A DNA stretch of 64,000 bases from Prevotella sp. MA2016 (GTDB taxonomy: Bacteria > Bacteroidota > Bacteroidia > Bacteroidales > Bacteroidaceae): positions 429,787 through 493,786 of the forward strand of contig NZ_KK211036.1 of the NCBI RefSeq assembly GCF_000619825.1, in the 5' to 3' direction. The position numbers were made by a program, and so were the translations under genes. The notes under the pieces were generated by a model. It saw nothing but the letters and a program-made list of their open reading frames with translations. It was not told the origin of the DNA and did not search any database. Positions 51,223-59,488 of this stretch are shown here, piece by piece. The stretch's first letter is position 1; each line of letters opens with the position of its first letter.

Positions 51223-52518
51223 TTCAAATACCTTCATACGCTCTTCGAGTTGGGCGTACTGATGATCCTCGATAAACGAGGTGCACACGCGCAAGCCTTC
51301 TTGCTCTGAACCGCAGGTGATCAGACAGATGGCCGACACACCATAGTACATCAGCTCCTTAGCCAACTGGCCCGAAGTCATGCCGGGATAACCTATCGTG
51401 AAATAGAAACCGTCGGCAATAGGTTCATCAAGGTCTTTATCATAAACCACATAGAAATTGTGGCGACAGAATATCTCCTTCAGTTTCTTGGCGCGCTCAC
51501 CATACACAATCACCTCCTGGCGGAAGTTGTACTTACCCTCGTAAGCAGCCTTGAGCATAGCGGCCATCGCATACTGGGCACTATGACTGGTACCACTACT
51601 CAGCGCATAGAGCATGCGGGTAGAGAACACAGGACCGAAAGGCAGACCCTGATAGCGGGCCGAGAGGTCGTCGAAGTGACGATGGAACAGCTGGTCGCTG
51701 ATGCAGACCACACCAATACGCTCACCAGCATAGCTGAAGGCTTTTGAGCCTGAAATGAGCAGCATATAGTTATCGGTATAGCGCGCTACTGTGGCCTGAT
51801 AAGGAGCCTCGAAGGGTTTCGAGAGGTCCTTGCGGAAGTCCATCGCAAAGTAAGCCAAATCTTCCATCACGATAGCATCATACTTGGTGGCCAATTCGCC
51901 AATTGTCTTCAACTCTTCCTCACGCAGACAGATCCACGAGGGGTTGTTGGGATTAGAATAAACGATGGCGCAGATGTTGCCCTTGCTCATATAACTCTCG
52001 AGCTTGGCGCCCAACTTATCGCCACGATAGTCGTAAACATCAAAGGTTTCGTACTTCACGCCCATCACCTGCAGCTGCATCTTCTGCACAGGGAATCCTG
52101 GGTCGATAAAGAGCACGGTGTCCTTCTGTTTGTTGCACTGCGAACAAGTGAGGAACGAGGCGAAGGTGCCTTGCATCGAACCTGTGACAGGCACACAGCC
52201 TTCAGGCTTGATATCTACACCAATAAAGGCTTTCACAAACTGCGAAGCAGCCTCCTTCAGAACTGGTGCTCCCTGGATATCAGGATACGAATGGGCGATG
52301 CCACCTTCGAGGGCTTTGATCTGAGCATCAACACCCACCTGAGCGGCAGGCAATCCAGGAATACCCATCTCCATCTTGATAAACTCTACCCCACTCGCTT
52401 TCTCAGCCTTTGCTGCCACCTGCTTCACTTCACGAATGGTGGCCTTGGCAAAATCATTAATGCCAAGCTCAGCAATCAGCGAATCTACTATTTCTCTTTT
52501 AATCGGTGTCGGTAACAT
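51205..52518 (-). CDS. PLP-dependent aminotransferase (class I/II)
   Basis: A 437-aa fold-type I aminotransferase. Recognised parts: GMPG-like loop around VTGSMQGTFASF, the Asn loop YSNPNNPSWI, the Asp region VMEDLAYFAMD, and the PLP lysine in LISGSKAFSYAGERIG. It lies downstream of iorA and iorB in one leftward unit (46-nt A-rich spacer after iorB), which suggests that it transaminates aromatic amino acids to the 2-oxoacids used by IorAB, or the reverse direction in synthesis. Substrate is inferred from context. Confidence 0.9.
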   Translation of the reverse strand: MLPTPIKREIVDSLIAELGINDFAKATIREVKQVAAKAEKASGVEFIKMEMGIPGLPAAQVGVDAQIKALEGGIAHSYPDIQGAPVLKEAASQFVKAFIGVDIKPEGCVPVTGSMQGTFASFLTCSQCNKQKDTVLFIDPGFPVQKMQLQVMGVKYETFDVYDYRGDKLGAKLESYMSKGNICAIVYSNPNNPSWICLREEELKTIGELATKYDAIVMEDLAYFAMDFRKDLSKPFEAPYQATVARYTDNYMLLISGSKAFSYAGERIGVVCISDQLFHRHFDDLSARYQGLPFGPVFSTRMLYALSSGTSHSAQYAMAAMLKAAYEGKYNFRQEVIVYGERAKKLKEIFCRHNFYVVYDKDLDEPIADGFYFTIGYPGMTSGQLAKELMYYGVSAICLITCGSEQEGLRVCTSFIEDHQYAQLEERMKVFEINNPQ

Positions 52519-52564
52519 TCGATTTTTTAATTTTTTAATTCTTTAATTTTTTAATTTTTACATT
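52519..52564. repeat. A-rich TTTTTAATTTTTACATT-type spacer repeat
   Basis: One of several similar simple-sequence spacers in the window (also near 13526-13566, 28273-28312, 45329-45365 and 54897-54953). They lie next to start or stop codons, and most are oriented so that the coding strand is A-rich ahead of the ATG. Confidence 0.6.
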
Positions 52565-53137
52565 CTACTTCTGAGCCGCACGTCCGATGGCGAGCGCCTT
52601 GATGTTGGCCTCGACGATGGCATCGCCTTTGCGGGCGAAGACACGACGGATGGCATCCTCCAACTTATCATACTCGATACCCAGTGCCTTCTGGGCTGCA
52701 CCCAGCAGAATCACATTGGCCGAACGGGGCACACCATTGTCCTTGGCTGCCTGCTCGATATCCAGCACAATCACATTCTTAATACCATTCAAATCCTGCT
52801 TAATCTTCTCAATATCAGGATAATTGGGGATATTAACGAAAGGTGCGCTCGAAGTGATAATCCAACCATCCTTAGCCAAAAATGGCAGATAGCGCAGCGC
52901 CTCCATAGGCTCCATCGAGATAATCACGTCGGCACCACCCAGAGCAATCAGGTCGCTCTGAATGGGGTTGCTAGAGATGCGCAGATTGCTCTGCACATCA
53001 CCACCGCGCTGACTCATACCGTGCACCTCGGCTTGCTTGATATAGAGGTTCTCCTTCATAGCGGCCTCGCCGATGATAGTGGCTATCGACAAGATACCCT
53101 GACCTCCTACTCCACAAAGTATTATATCTGTTTTCAT
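52565..53137 (-). CDS. iorB: Indolepyruvate ferredoxin oxidoreductase beta subunit
   Basis: A 190-aa gamma-domain protein of 2-oxoacid:ferredoxin oxidoreductases. The start ILCGVGGQGILSIATIIGEA and EVHGMSQRGGDVQSNLRIS are family signatures. It forms the complex with IorA that oxidatively decarboxylates aryl pyruvates to aryl-acetyl-CoA with ferredoxin (reversible). It lies 28 nt after iorA. Normal length. Confidence 0.94.
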   Translation of the reverse strand: MKTDIILCGVGGQGILSIATIIGEAAMKENLYIKQAEVHGMSQRGGDVQSNLRISSNPIQSDLIALGGADVIISMEPMEALRYLPFLAKDGWIITSSAPFVNIPNYPDIEKIKQDLNGIKNVIVLDIEQAAKDNGVPRSANVILLGAAQKALGIEYDKLEDAIRRVFARKGDAIVEANIKALAIGRAAQK

Positions 53138-53165
53138 TTTTCTACTTTTTTACCTTTTTACCCTT

Positions 53166-54773
53166 TTACTTTTTCTCTGCTGCCTTTTTCTGCTTGAGAT
53201 GGCGCTGCAGCGTCTGCATGCACTCACGACGAGGAATAATCACACTCACACCGTGATAGTTGATTTCGTCACGGATAGCTTTTGTAATCTCGGGCATGTT
53301 CTTGGGTATGGGGTTCACCACCTTCAGGTGATCCTCACTCAGACCTAAGCCCTTACAGATGGCCTCAAACTTGTTGGTACCAGCCGAATCCTGTCCGCCT
53401 GTCATAGCGGTGGTCAGGTTGTCGCTGATAATCACTGTGATGTCGGCATTCTCGTTGATAGCATCCAGCAGACCGGTCATGCCGCTGTGGGTGAAAGTAG
53501 AGTCGCCGATGATGGCTACTGCAGGCCACTGACCAGCGTCGCTGGCACCCTTGGCCATAGTGATAGAGGCACCCATGTCCACGCAACTATGGATGGCCTT
53601 GTATGGAGGCAGAAATCCGAGGGTATAGCAGCCGATATCGCCAAACACACGGGCATTGGGATATTCGCGAAGCACCTCGTTCAGAGCGGTATATACATCA
53701 CGATGGCCACATCCCTGACACAATGCAGGTGGACGTGGGGTTACATCCTCGCATGGTGCATAGCTCTCGCTGCTCTCTATGCCAAGGGCTTTCTTCAGGA
53801 AGTCGGGATTGAGCTCGCCTGTACGAGGCAGTTCACCAGTGAGGCGACCTTTGATGACAGCGTTGCCTGGCATCACACCACGCACCTGATCCTCGATGAA
53901 GGGCTGACCCTCTTCGGCTATCAGCACCTGCTCGCAATCGTCGGTCATACGGCGAATGAGCTGCTTGGGAATAGGATACTGCGAAATCTTGAGCACAGGG
54001 AACGGACAACCCTCAGGATAGCACTCCATCAGGTAGTTGTAAGCAAAACCGCTGGCTACAATACCCAACTTGTGGTCGGCAGCATCGATATACTTATTAT
54101 ATTTTGACTCTACAGCCATCTGTTCCAACAAAGGCTGCTGACCTGTTACCACCTCATTGCGCTTGCGGGCAAAAGCTGGAAGCAGCACCCAGTTGCTGGC
54201 CTGAGCATTATAGTTGAGCTCGTTTTGTGGGCGTGGCTCATCCTTTATCTCTACCACCGCACGACTGTGGGCCATACGTGTGGTGACACGCATCAGAATA
54301 GGAAGACGCAACTGCTCCGACAGGTCGAAAGCCTCTTGCATCATATCGTATGCCTCCTGCTGCGAGCTGGGCTCGAGCGTGGGAATCATCGCAAACTTAG
54401 CATAGAAACGAGAGTCCTGCTCGTCTTGTGATGAGTGCATCGATGGGTCGTCGGCCACCAGAACCACAACGCCACCATTAGTACCCGTCATAGCCGAATT
54501 GACAAATGGATCGGCGCAGACGTTCAGACCTACATGTTTCATACAAACCAGCGCCCTCTTGCCCATGTACGACATGCCGAGTGCTGCCTCCATAGCCGTC
54601 TTCTCGTTGGTGCTCCAACGGCGATGGATGTTGCGCTCCTTGGCAATAGGCGACTCCTGGATATACTCGGTAATCTCGGTTGATGGAGTGCCGGGATAGG
54701 CATAAACACCACTCAGACCAGCATCGATGGCGCCCTGAGCGATAGCCTCGTCTCCCAATAAAAGCTTTTTCAT
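53166..54773 (-). CDS. iorA: Indolepyruvate ferredoxin oxidoreductase alpha subunit
   Basis: A 535-aa subunit with the 2-oxoacid oxidoreductase domain (LLLGDEAIAQGAIDAGLSGV, YPGTPSTEI) and the TPP domain (CQGCGHRDVY, GDIGCYTLG, GDSTFTHSGM). It ends just after PRRECMQTL, without the C-terminal 2x[4Fe-4S] ferredoxin-like domain of archaeal IorA (about 640 aa). Electrons must therefore leave through another carrier or an intersubunit route. The longer frame to 54857 is excluded by the promoter at 54827-54857, so ATG 54773 is used. Confidence 0.94.
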   Translation of the reverse strand: MKKLLLGDEAIAQGAIDAGLSGVYAYPGTPSTEITEYIQESPIAKERNIHRRWSTNEKTAMEAALGMSYMGKRALVCMKHVGLNVCADPFVNSAMTGTNGGVVVLVADDPSMHSSQDEQDSRFYAKFAMIPTLEPSSQQEAYDMMQEAFDLSEQLRLPILMRVTTRMAHSRAVVEIKDEPRPQNELNYNAQASNWVLLPAFARKRNEVVTGQQPLLEQMAVESKYNKYIDAADHKLGIVASGFAYNYLMECYPEGCPFPVLKISQYPIPKQLIRRMTDDCEQVLIAEEGQPFIEDQVRGVMPGNAVIKGRLTGELPRTGELNPDFLKKALGIESSESYAPCEDVTPRPPALCQGCGHRDVYTALNEVLREYPNARVFGDIGCYTLGFLPPYKAIHSCVDMGASITMAKGASDAGQWPAVAIIGDSTFTHSGMTGLLDAINENADITVIISDNLTTAMTGGQDSAGTNKFEAICKGLGLSEDHLKVVNPIPKNMPEITKAIRDEINYHGVSVIIPRRECMQTLQRHLKQKKAAEKK

Positions 54774-54826
54774 CTTACTAATTGAATATTTATTTAGATT
54801 TTTACTATTTACAGTTTCACTGTGGG

Positions 54827-54857
54827 CAAAGGTAACACTTTTTGCGCAAACAGCCAA
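54827..54857 (-). promoter_or_regulatory. Promoter of iorA-iorB-aminotransferase
   Basis: Minus-strand TTG (54857-54855), 20-nt spacer, TACCTTTG (54834-54827). Confidence 0.65.
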
Positions 54858-54890
54858 AAAAATACGGCTTATTTTGCATAAGCCGTATTT
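54853..54890 (-). terminator. Intrinsic terminator of outer-membrane protein gene
   Basis: Stem AATACGGCTTA / TAAGCCGTATT with a 7-nt loop; on the minus strand it is followed by a T-run (54862-54856). It overlaps the -33 element of the iorA promoter. Confidence 0.8.
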
Positions 54891-54953
54891 TTATACTTCA
54901 ATCTTTCAATTTTTACATTTTTACATTCTTACATTTTTTAATTTTTACATTCT

Positions 54954-56534
54954 TCAGAACGTATAGCCGATAGTTAGCAAGCCTTGGCTGCGCTTATTGG
55001 TTACTTTTGTAACACCACTGTCGAAAATGGCAGATGATACAATACTTGAATAATCCTGGAAGGGATGGAACTCACCATCAGTCTTGCTCAGCTGATAAGC
55101 CAGGTCGATATTCACCTTACCCACCTTGAATCCTACACCTACGGTGAGGCGCTGGGTGTCTTTCCAGTTCACGTAGTCGGTGGTAGAAGCGTACATCACA
55201 CCAGGACTATCCACCTGCGTATCGCGCACACCGTCCATCTTGTAGCCGCTGGTCAGGTAGTTGTAACCTAAGCGCAGTGCCAACTCTGGTACGGGCTTAT
55301 ACTCAGCACCCAGTTTGAAGGTAGAAACACCCTTCAGCGAGCGCTCTGTGTTCACCTTCATAGCATCGTCAGTAGAGGATTCGGCATTATCGTAGTAGTC
55401 GTAACCATCGATGATGCGGTTCTGACTGGCACTATAGTCGCTATACTCATAGGTAGCACCCAGAGCCAGCTCTGTGCCAATGGTGGTACCCAGACTCAAG
55501 CCGAACTTCCAAGGGGTGTGGTAAGCAAATTCGTACTCCTGATCGCTGTACCCCTTATCCCATGCACCATACTTTGAATAATTCTCCATCACACTAGAGT
55601 TGCGTGTGGTGAGTTCGTACCAGGTGGGTGTGTGGATATAGGCACCAATGCGGAATGGCGACTCCTCAAAGGGGCGAACGATGGCACCAAACTTCAGGTT
55701 GAAACCAGTACCTGTAATCCTACGCTCATCGCCTACGGCCACAGAACCTGTTTCGTTTTTATATTCTGAACTATACAGAGATTCAGCATACTCAGAATAG
55801 CCCTTATAGTGCACATCCTTAATGCCAAAGGTCAATCCCCAGAAGAATCGGTCGTTATAGTTACCACTCAAGTTGAAATCATAGTCGGCAATCCAACCAC
55901 GATGAGCACGATCGAAAGTGTATGCATCAGCTACAGTTTCATAAAATTTTCCGTTGTTTGGATCCAAAATCAGCACGTTGGCGTTCATGTAATCGGCCTC
56001 GCTGAAAGAGTAAGAGCGATAGTCAGTACCAGGCTCCCATCCTATCACATCTCCTTGCTTATTCTCTTCGAGATCATAGATTCCTTTAGTCCATTTTGTA
56101 TAGGTCAGACCATTCTGCGAGCAACCTATGAGGCGGTTGGCAGCCGACAGAATCTGGTCGAAGTTCTTACCTTTGTGGTAGTTGAAGCCCACGTTGATGA
56201 TAGACTGTGGACTGATGCGAGCTGAATAGACGAAACCAGCCTGATCGAAGCTCATGTTGGTCTTACCCAGTCCGTCGAACTTATTAGCATCAGCCTGCGA
56301 CACAAGGCCGAAACTCAGACTGGCTGTTGAATGGCGGAAGAGTCCGATACCAGCGGGGTTGGTACCCATGGTAGAGATATCAGCTCCAAGAGCCTCCATC
56401 GCACCACCCATACCCACATAGCGGGCTGTTCCGTTCAAGTCATCGCCCAACAAGCGGGCACTCTCGTATGTATCCTGTGCAACTGCTGGCAAACTCATGC
56501 CCAGCGCCATTGCTGCATATAATATCTTCTTCAT
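54954..56534 (-). CDS. Outer-membrane beta-barrel, FadL/OmpP1-like
   Basis: A 526-aa exported beta-barrel. Signal peptide MKKILYAAMALGMSLPAVAQ is followed by the plug-like N-terminal region typical of FadL/PorV relatives (GTARYVGMGGAMEALGADIS, MGTNPAGIGLFRHS). Alternating amphipathic strands follow to the C-terminal aromatic residue (LLTIGYTF). It probably carries hydrophobic compounds or acts in surface export; which is unclear. An AT-rich repeat spacer and a terminator follow. Confidence 0.85.
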   Translation of the reverse strand: MKKILYAAMALGMSLPAVAQDTYESARLLGDDLNGTARYVGMGGAMEALGADISTMGTNPAGIGLFRHSTASLSFGLVSQADANKFDGLGKTNMSFDQAGFVYSARISPQSIINVGFNYHKGKNFDQILSAANRLIGCSQNGLTYTKWTKGIYDLEENKQGDVIGWEPGTDYRSYSFSEADYMNANVLILDPNNGKFYETVADAYTFDRAHRGWIADYDFNLSGNYNDRFFWGLTFGIKDVHYKGYSEYAESLYSSEYKNETGSVAVGDERRITGTGFNLKFGAIVRPFEESPFRIGAYIHTPTWYELTTRNSSVMENYSKYGAWDKGYSDQEYEFAYHTPWKFGLSLGTTIGTELALGATYEYSDYSASQNRIIDGYDYYDNAESSTDDAMKVNTERSLKGVSTFKLGAEYKPVPELALRLGYNYLTSGYKMDGVRDTQVDSPGVMYASTTDYVNWKDTQRLTVGVGFKVGKVNIDLAYQLSKTDGEFHPFQDYSSIVSSAIFDSGVTKVTNKRSQGLLTIGYTF

Positions 56535-56560
56535 AAATACTTCAATTTTTTTATTTTCAA

Positions 56561-57523
56561 TTACCTACGTCCTCCCATGCGTGAGCCACCGCCTCCGCCG
56601 CCAGAGCTGCGCGAACCGCCAAAGCTTCCGCTACTGCTGCTGTGAGAGCCACCAAAGCTGCTGCTGCCGCTGCTATAGCTGCTGTTAGAGCGTGTTGGTG
56701 CAGAATAGTTAGTGTTGCCACCACGACGACCACTGAAGTTGCCCGAGTTGCTGCGCTGCGTGTTACCACTGGTGTAAACGCGATTGCCACCCATGCGAGA
56801 GGCGCGATCTCTCAGACTGCTCATGCGAGCGCCATTCGTACTGACAGTGTTGCGATGTGCAGGACGATAATTGGTGCGACCAGTCACGTCGATAGTACCA
56901 GCGTTGCCTGTACGTCCGTAGTAGTGACTGCGACCATAACCGCCACCATAATAATGAGCATAACCACCGTAGCTATAATAAGGCCAGCCCCATCCGTAGT
57001 AACCGTAGTAAGGTCCGTACCAGGGGTCGTACCAGCCATAGAACCAAGGATCATACCAGCTGTAATAGTAAGGACTATACCAACTGCTATATCCATACCA
57101 TGAACCATAATACCATGGGTCATACCAGCCATAACGACCATAATACCAAGGCGAGTGCCACATCCATGTGCTGCGACCTGCACGATAACCAGCCCAGAAG
57201 GCATCGTTATCACTCACGTCATAATCGTCGAAGCGAACCATGTTCTTGGTCAGAGCAAAATCTTCTGTCTCCAGTGAGTCGGCAGGATAAATACCCTTAC
57301 CTTCAGTAAAGTCTATCACGTCAAGGTTGGTAGTATCACCGTCAATCACCTCGTAGCTGCTCTTGGCTTTAGGCTGTGGAGCCACCACGGGGGCGATATC
57401 CTTCACCTTCTCCACTTTCGTTGCCTTCTTCTTTTTGGGCACGAAGTAGAGGTCGTCATCTTGAGCCATCATCGACATTGGGATGGCCCCGATCAGCATT
57501 GAAATCAGTAACAGTTTTTTCAT
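56561..57523 (-). CDS. Exported Trp/Tyr- and Gly/Ser-rich protein
   Basis: A 320-aa exported protein with signal peptide (LLLISMLIGAIPMSMMAQ). After an acidic 90-residue part comes a stretch of about 80 residues built of W, Y, G, P, S and D (units such as WYDPWYYGSWYGYSSWYSPY), then a basic Ser/Arg/Gly region ending SRMGGRR. The composition suggests a sticky, unstructured or phase-separating surface protein; similar proteins are known but unassigned in Bacteroidales. It lies 26 nt upstream of the barrel gene and may be co-transcribed. Confidence 0.75.
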   Translation of the reverse strand: MKKLLLISMLIGAIPMSMMAQDDDLYFVPKKKKATKVEKVKDIAPVVAPQPKAKSSYEVIDGDTTNLDVIDFTEGKGIYPADSLETEDFALTKNMVRFDDYDVSDNDAFWAGYRAGRSTWMWHSPWYYGRYGWYDPWYYGSWYGYSSWYSPYYYSWYDPWFYGWYDPWYGPYYGYYGWGWPYYSYGGYAHYYGGGYGRSHYYGRTGNAGTIDVTGRTNYRPAHRNTVSTNGARMSSLRDRASRMGGNRVYTSGNTQRSNSGNFSGRRGGNTNYSAPTRSNSSYSSGSSSFGGSHSSSSGSFGGSRSSGGGGGGSRMGGRR

Positions 57524-57652
57524 TTTCTTCTATATTTAATGATTCACATTGCAAAAATACTACGAATTATGCTGCAAAAGTAGGGAAAAACCCTAACTTA
57601 TGATAGGATTTTCCCTAATTTTTGTAATTTTGCATCAAAAATTAACTATAAT

Positions 57653-58549
57653 ATGAAATATTTCGAGGTAGAATTCACCATTTCACCCTATTCGGCAGAC
57701 GCTGCCGACTTGTTAGCTTCGCTGGCTGGCGAGGCTGGTTTTGAAACATTCGAAGAATCAGAAAACGGATTGAAGGGCTATGTGCAGCAGTCGCTTTTTG
57801 ACGAAGAAACTCTTCGCACGTGTATCGCCGACTTCCCTTTCGAGAATACATCTATAATATATAATGTACGCGAGGCAGAAGATCGCGACTGGAACGAGCA
57901 GTGGGAACAGGAGGGTTTCGAGCCGATTATGGTTGCCGATAAGCTTACCATTCATGACGGTCGCCATCTGCCTGAGACAGAAAGTGAGATTCAGATAGAA
58001 ATCGATGCCAAACTGGCTTTCGGCACAGGCACCCACGAAACCACCCGCATGATTTGCAAGCAACTCATATCATACTTCTCACCTCTCCGCTCGACCTCTG
58101 GTCACTCGCAAGGCGAGAACTCTCAGCTCACAACTAAAAGAGTTCTCGACTGCGGCACAGGTACCGGTATCCTGTCTATCTGCGCACTGAAACTGGGTGC
58201 TACCGAGGCTGTGGGCTATGATATTGATGAATGGAGCGTGGATAATGCACGCCACAATGCTGTGATCAATCGTGTGGATGATCGTTTTACATCACTTTTG
58301 GGTGATGCAAGTGTGATTGATCATATCGACGGAAAATTCGATATTGTGCTAGCAAACATCAATAGAAACATACTTTTGAACGATATGCCGAAGTTTGTTA
58401 GCAAAATGAACGAAGGGGCCACACTTATCCTAAGTGGTTATTATTCAGTCGATTGCGATATAATTGCCGAAAAAGCACGCTCACTGGGACTGACACTTTC
58501 GGCGAAAAACATCGATAAAGACTGGGCTTGTATGTCATTTTTGCATTAG
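57653..58549 (+). CDS. prmA: Ribosomal protein L11 methyltransferase
   Basis: A 298-aa class I methyltransferase that trimethylates ribosomal protein L11. Family elements: FEVEFTISPYSADAADLLAS start, DAKLAFGTGTHETTRM, motif I RVLDCGTGTGILSI, and DIVLANINRNILL. Between QLISYF and RVLDCG there is an extra stretch of about 20 residues (58076-58140) that most PrmA proteins lack; its DNA is low-complexity and hairpin-forming (CTCGCAAGGCGAG). A TAATTTTG -7 box is at 57625-57632. Confidence 0.93.
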   Translation: MKYFEVEFTISPYSADAADLLASLAGEAGFETFEESENGLKGYVQQSLFDEETLRTCIADFPFENTSIIYNVREAEDRDWNEQWEQEGFEPIMVADKLTIHDGRHLPETESEIQIEIDAKLAFGTGTHETTRMICKQLISYFSPLRSTSGHSQGENSQLTTKRVLDCGTGTGILSICALKLGATEAVGYDIDEWSVDNARHNAVINRVDDRFTSLLGDASVIDHIDGKFDIVLANINRNILLNDMPKFVSKMNEGATLILSGYYSVDCDIIAEKARSLGLTLSAKNIDKDWACMSFLH

Positions 58550-58590
58550 TATGCAGATTATATAAATATTGTTAAGATTACACTTGGTAT

Positions 58591-58621
58591 TTGTTTATTT
58601 CAAATATTATCTGTACCTTTG
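58591..58621 (+). promoter_or_regulatory. Promoter of candidate small RNA
   Basis: TTG (58591-58593), 20-nt spacer, TACCTTTG (58614-58621). No ORF of useful size follows before the terminator. Confidence 0.65.
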
Positions 58622-58627
58622 CACCCG

Positions 58628-58708
58628 ATTTTAATGGTTAAGGTTTATGGTTGATTAATTTAGTTTTTTAACATGAAGAAGCTAGCAGTGAATGCTCGCT
58701 TCTTTTTG
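58628..58708 (+). ncRNA. Candidate small RNA, about 80 nt
   Basis: A consensus promoter (58591-58621) is followed, about 55 nt downstream, by an intrinsic terminator: stem AAGAAGC (58676-58682) / GCTTCTT (58698-58704), 15-nt loop, T-run. Between them only a 6-codon frame exists. A second, independent promoter for the next gene starts at 58742. This is the architecture of a stand-alone sRNA; no known family recognised. Confidence 0.5.
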
Positions 58709-58741
58709 TTTTATAAAAAACCAAGAAAAACGGTTTAAAAT

Positions 58742-58772
58742 TTGGTGGTTCACAAAATTTGCTTTACCTTTG
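58742..58772 (+). promoter_or_regulatory. Promoter of MORN-like exported protein
   Basis: TTG (58742-58744), 20-nt spacer, TACCTTTG (58765-58772). It excludes the in-frame start at 58692. Confidence 0.7.
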
Positions 58773-58820
58773 CAGCCGGTATCAACTATTAATTGTGTAA
58801 CCAATAATAAAATTAAAAAA

Positions 58821-59330
58821 ATGAAAAAACTTACAATGATGATCGCCATGCTGGCAATGACAATGGCTATGCAGGCACAAACCAAGTTCCACGACGTTGA
58901 AGCTAATGAAGCCAAAGGCAACGTTAAGTCAATCAGCATGACTGTAATGGGTATGCCCCGTAACACAACCTTTACCGAAGACGGCAAGATGCAGCAGGAA
59001 GGTCTCACCGACGCGAAGTATGATGAGAACGGCTACATCCAGAGTGCTAACATGAGCATGCAGGGCCAGAGTGTTGCTGTGAAGTTCACCTGGGAGAACG
59101 GCAAGCTGATAAAGCAAACCATCGACGCTATGGGTCAGGAGATTGTTCAGGCGCTCGTTTACGACGAGAACGGCCAGGTAAAGGCTCAGAAGATGAACAT
59201 GATGGGACAAGATGTTGAGGTGCCTTTCACGGATTACAAGTTCGACGACAAAGGCAATTGGATCAGTCGCAAGATGAGTATGATGGGTCAGGAGATCGAA
59301 GTCACCCGTACTATTACATATTATGAGTAA
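58821..59330 (+). CDS. Exported repeat protein, 169 aa
   Basis: A 169-aa exported protein with signal peptide MKKLTMMIAMLAMTMAMQAQ. The mature part has short beta repeats of the form YDENGYIQSANMSMQGQ, YDENGQVKAQKMNMMGQ and FDDKGNWISRKMSMMGQ, similar in rhythm to YD/RHS-type strands, and is unusually rich in Met. Function unknown; probably periplasmic or surface. ATG 58821 is set by the promoter at 58742-58772. Confidence 0.75.
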   Translation: MKKLTMMIAMLAMTMAMQAQTKFHDVEANEAKGNVKSISMTVMGMPRNTTFTEDGKMQQEGLTDAKYDENGYIQSANMSMQGQSVAVKFTWENGKLIKQTIDAMGQEIVQALVYDENGQVKAQKMNMMGQDVEVPFTDYKFDDKGNWISRKMSMMGQEIEVTRTITYYE

Positions 59331-59357
59331 ATCGCATAAACATTAAGTTTATATCTA

Positions 59358-59394
59358 AAGGGGCTCACTTTTTATAAAGTAGAGTCCCTTTTTT
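59358..59394 (+). terminator. Intrinsic terminator
   Basis: AAAGGGGCTC pairs with GAGTCCCTTT (one G-U), loop of about 15 nt, then a T-run. It ends the exported repeat-protein gene. Confidence 0.7.
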
Positions 59395-59416
59395 AACACT
59401 TTACAAGAACAGATTC

Positions 59417-59447
59417 TTGGCAGTTTAAATAAATCTTCGTACCTTTG
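59417..59447 (+). promoter_or_regulatory. Promoter of carB
   Basis: TTG (59417-59419), 20-nt spacer, TACCTTTG (59440-59447). Confidence 0.7.
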
Positions 59448-59488
59448 CACGCGAATAATGAAACCCAAAAAATAAACCCAATACGTAT

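Noticed and set aside
58692..58820. N-terminal extension of the exported repeat protein
   Set aside because: A promoter lies inside this stretch and the signal peptide begins at 58821.
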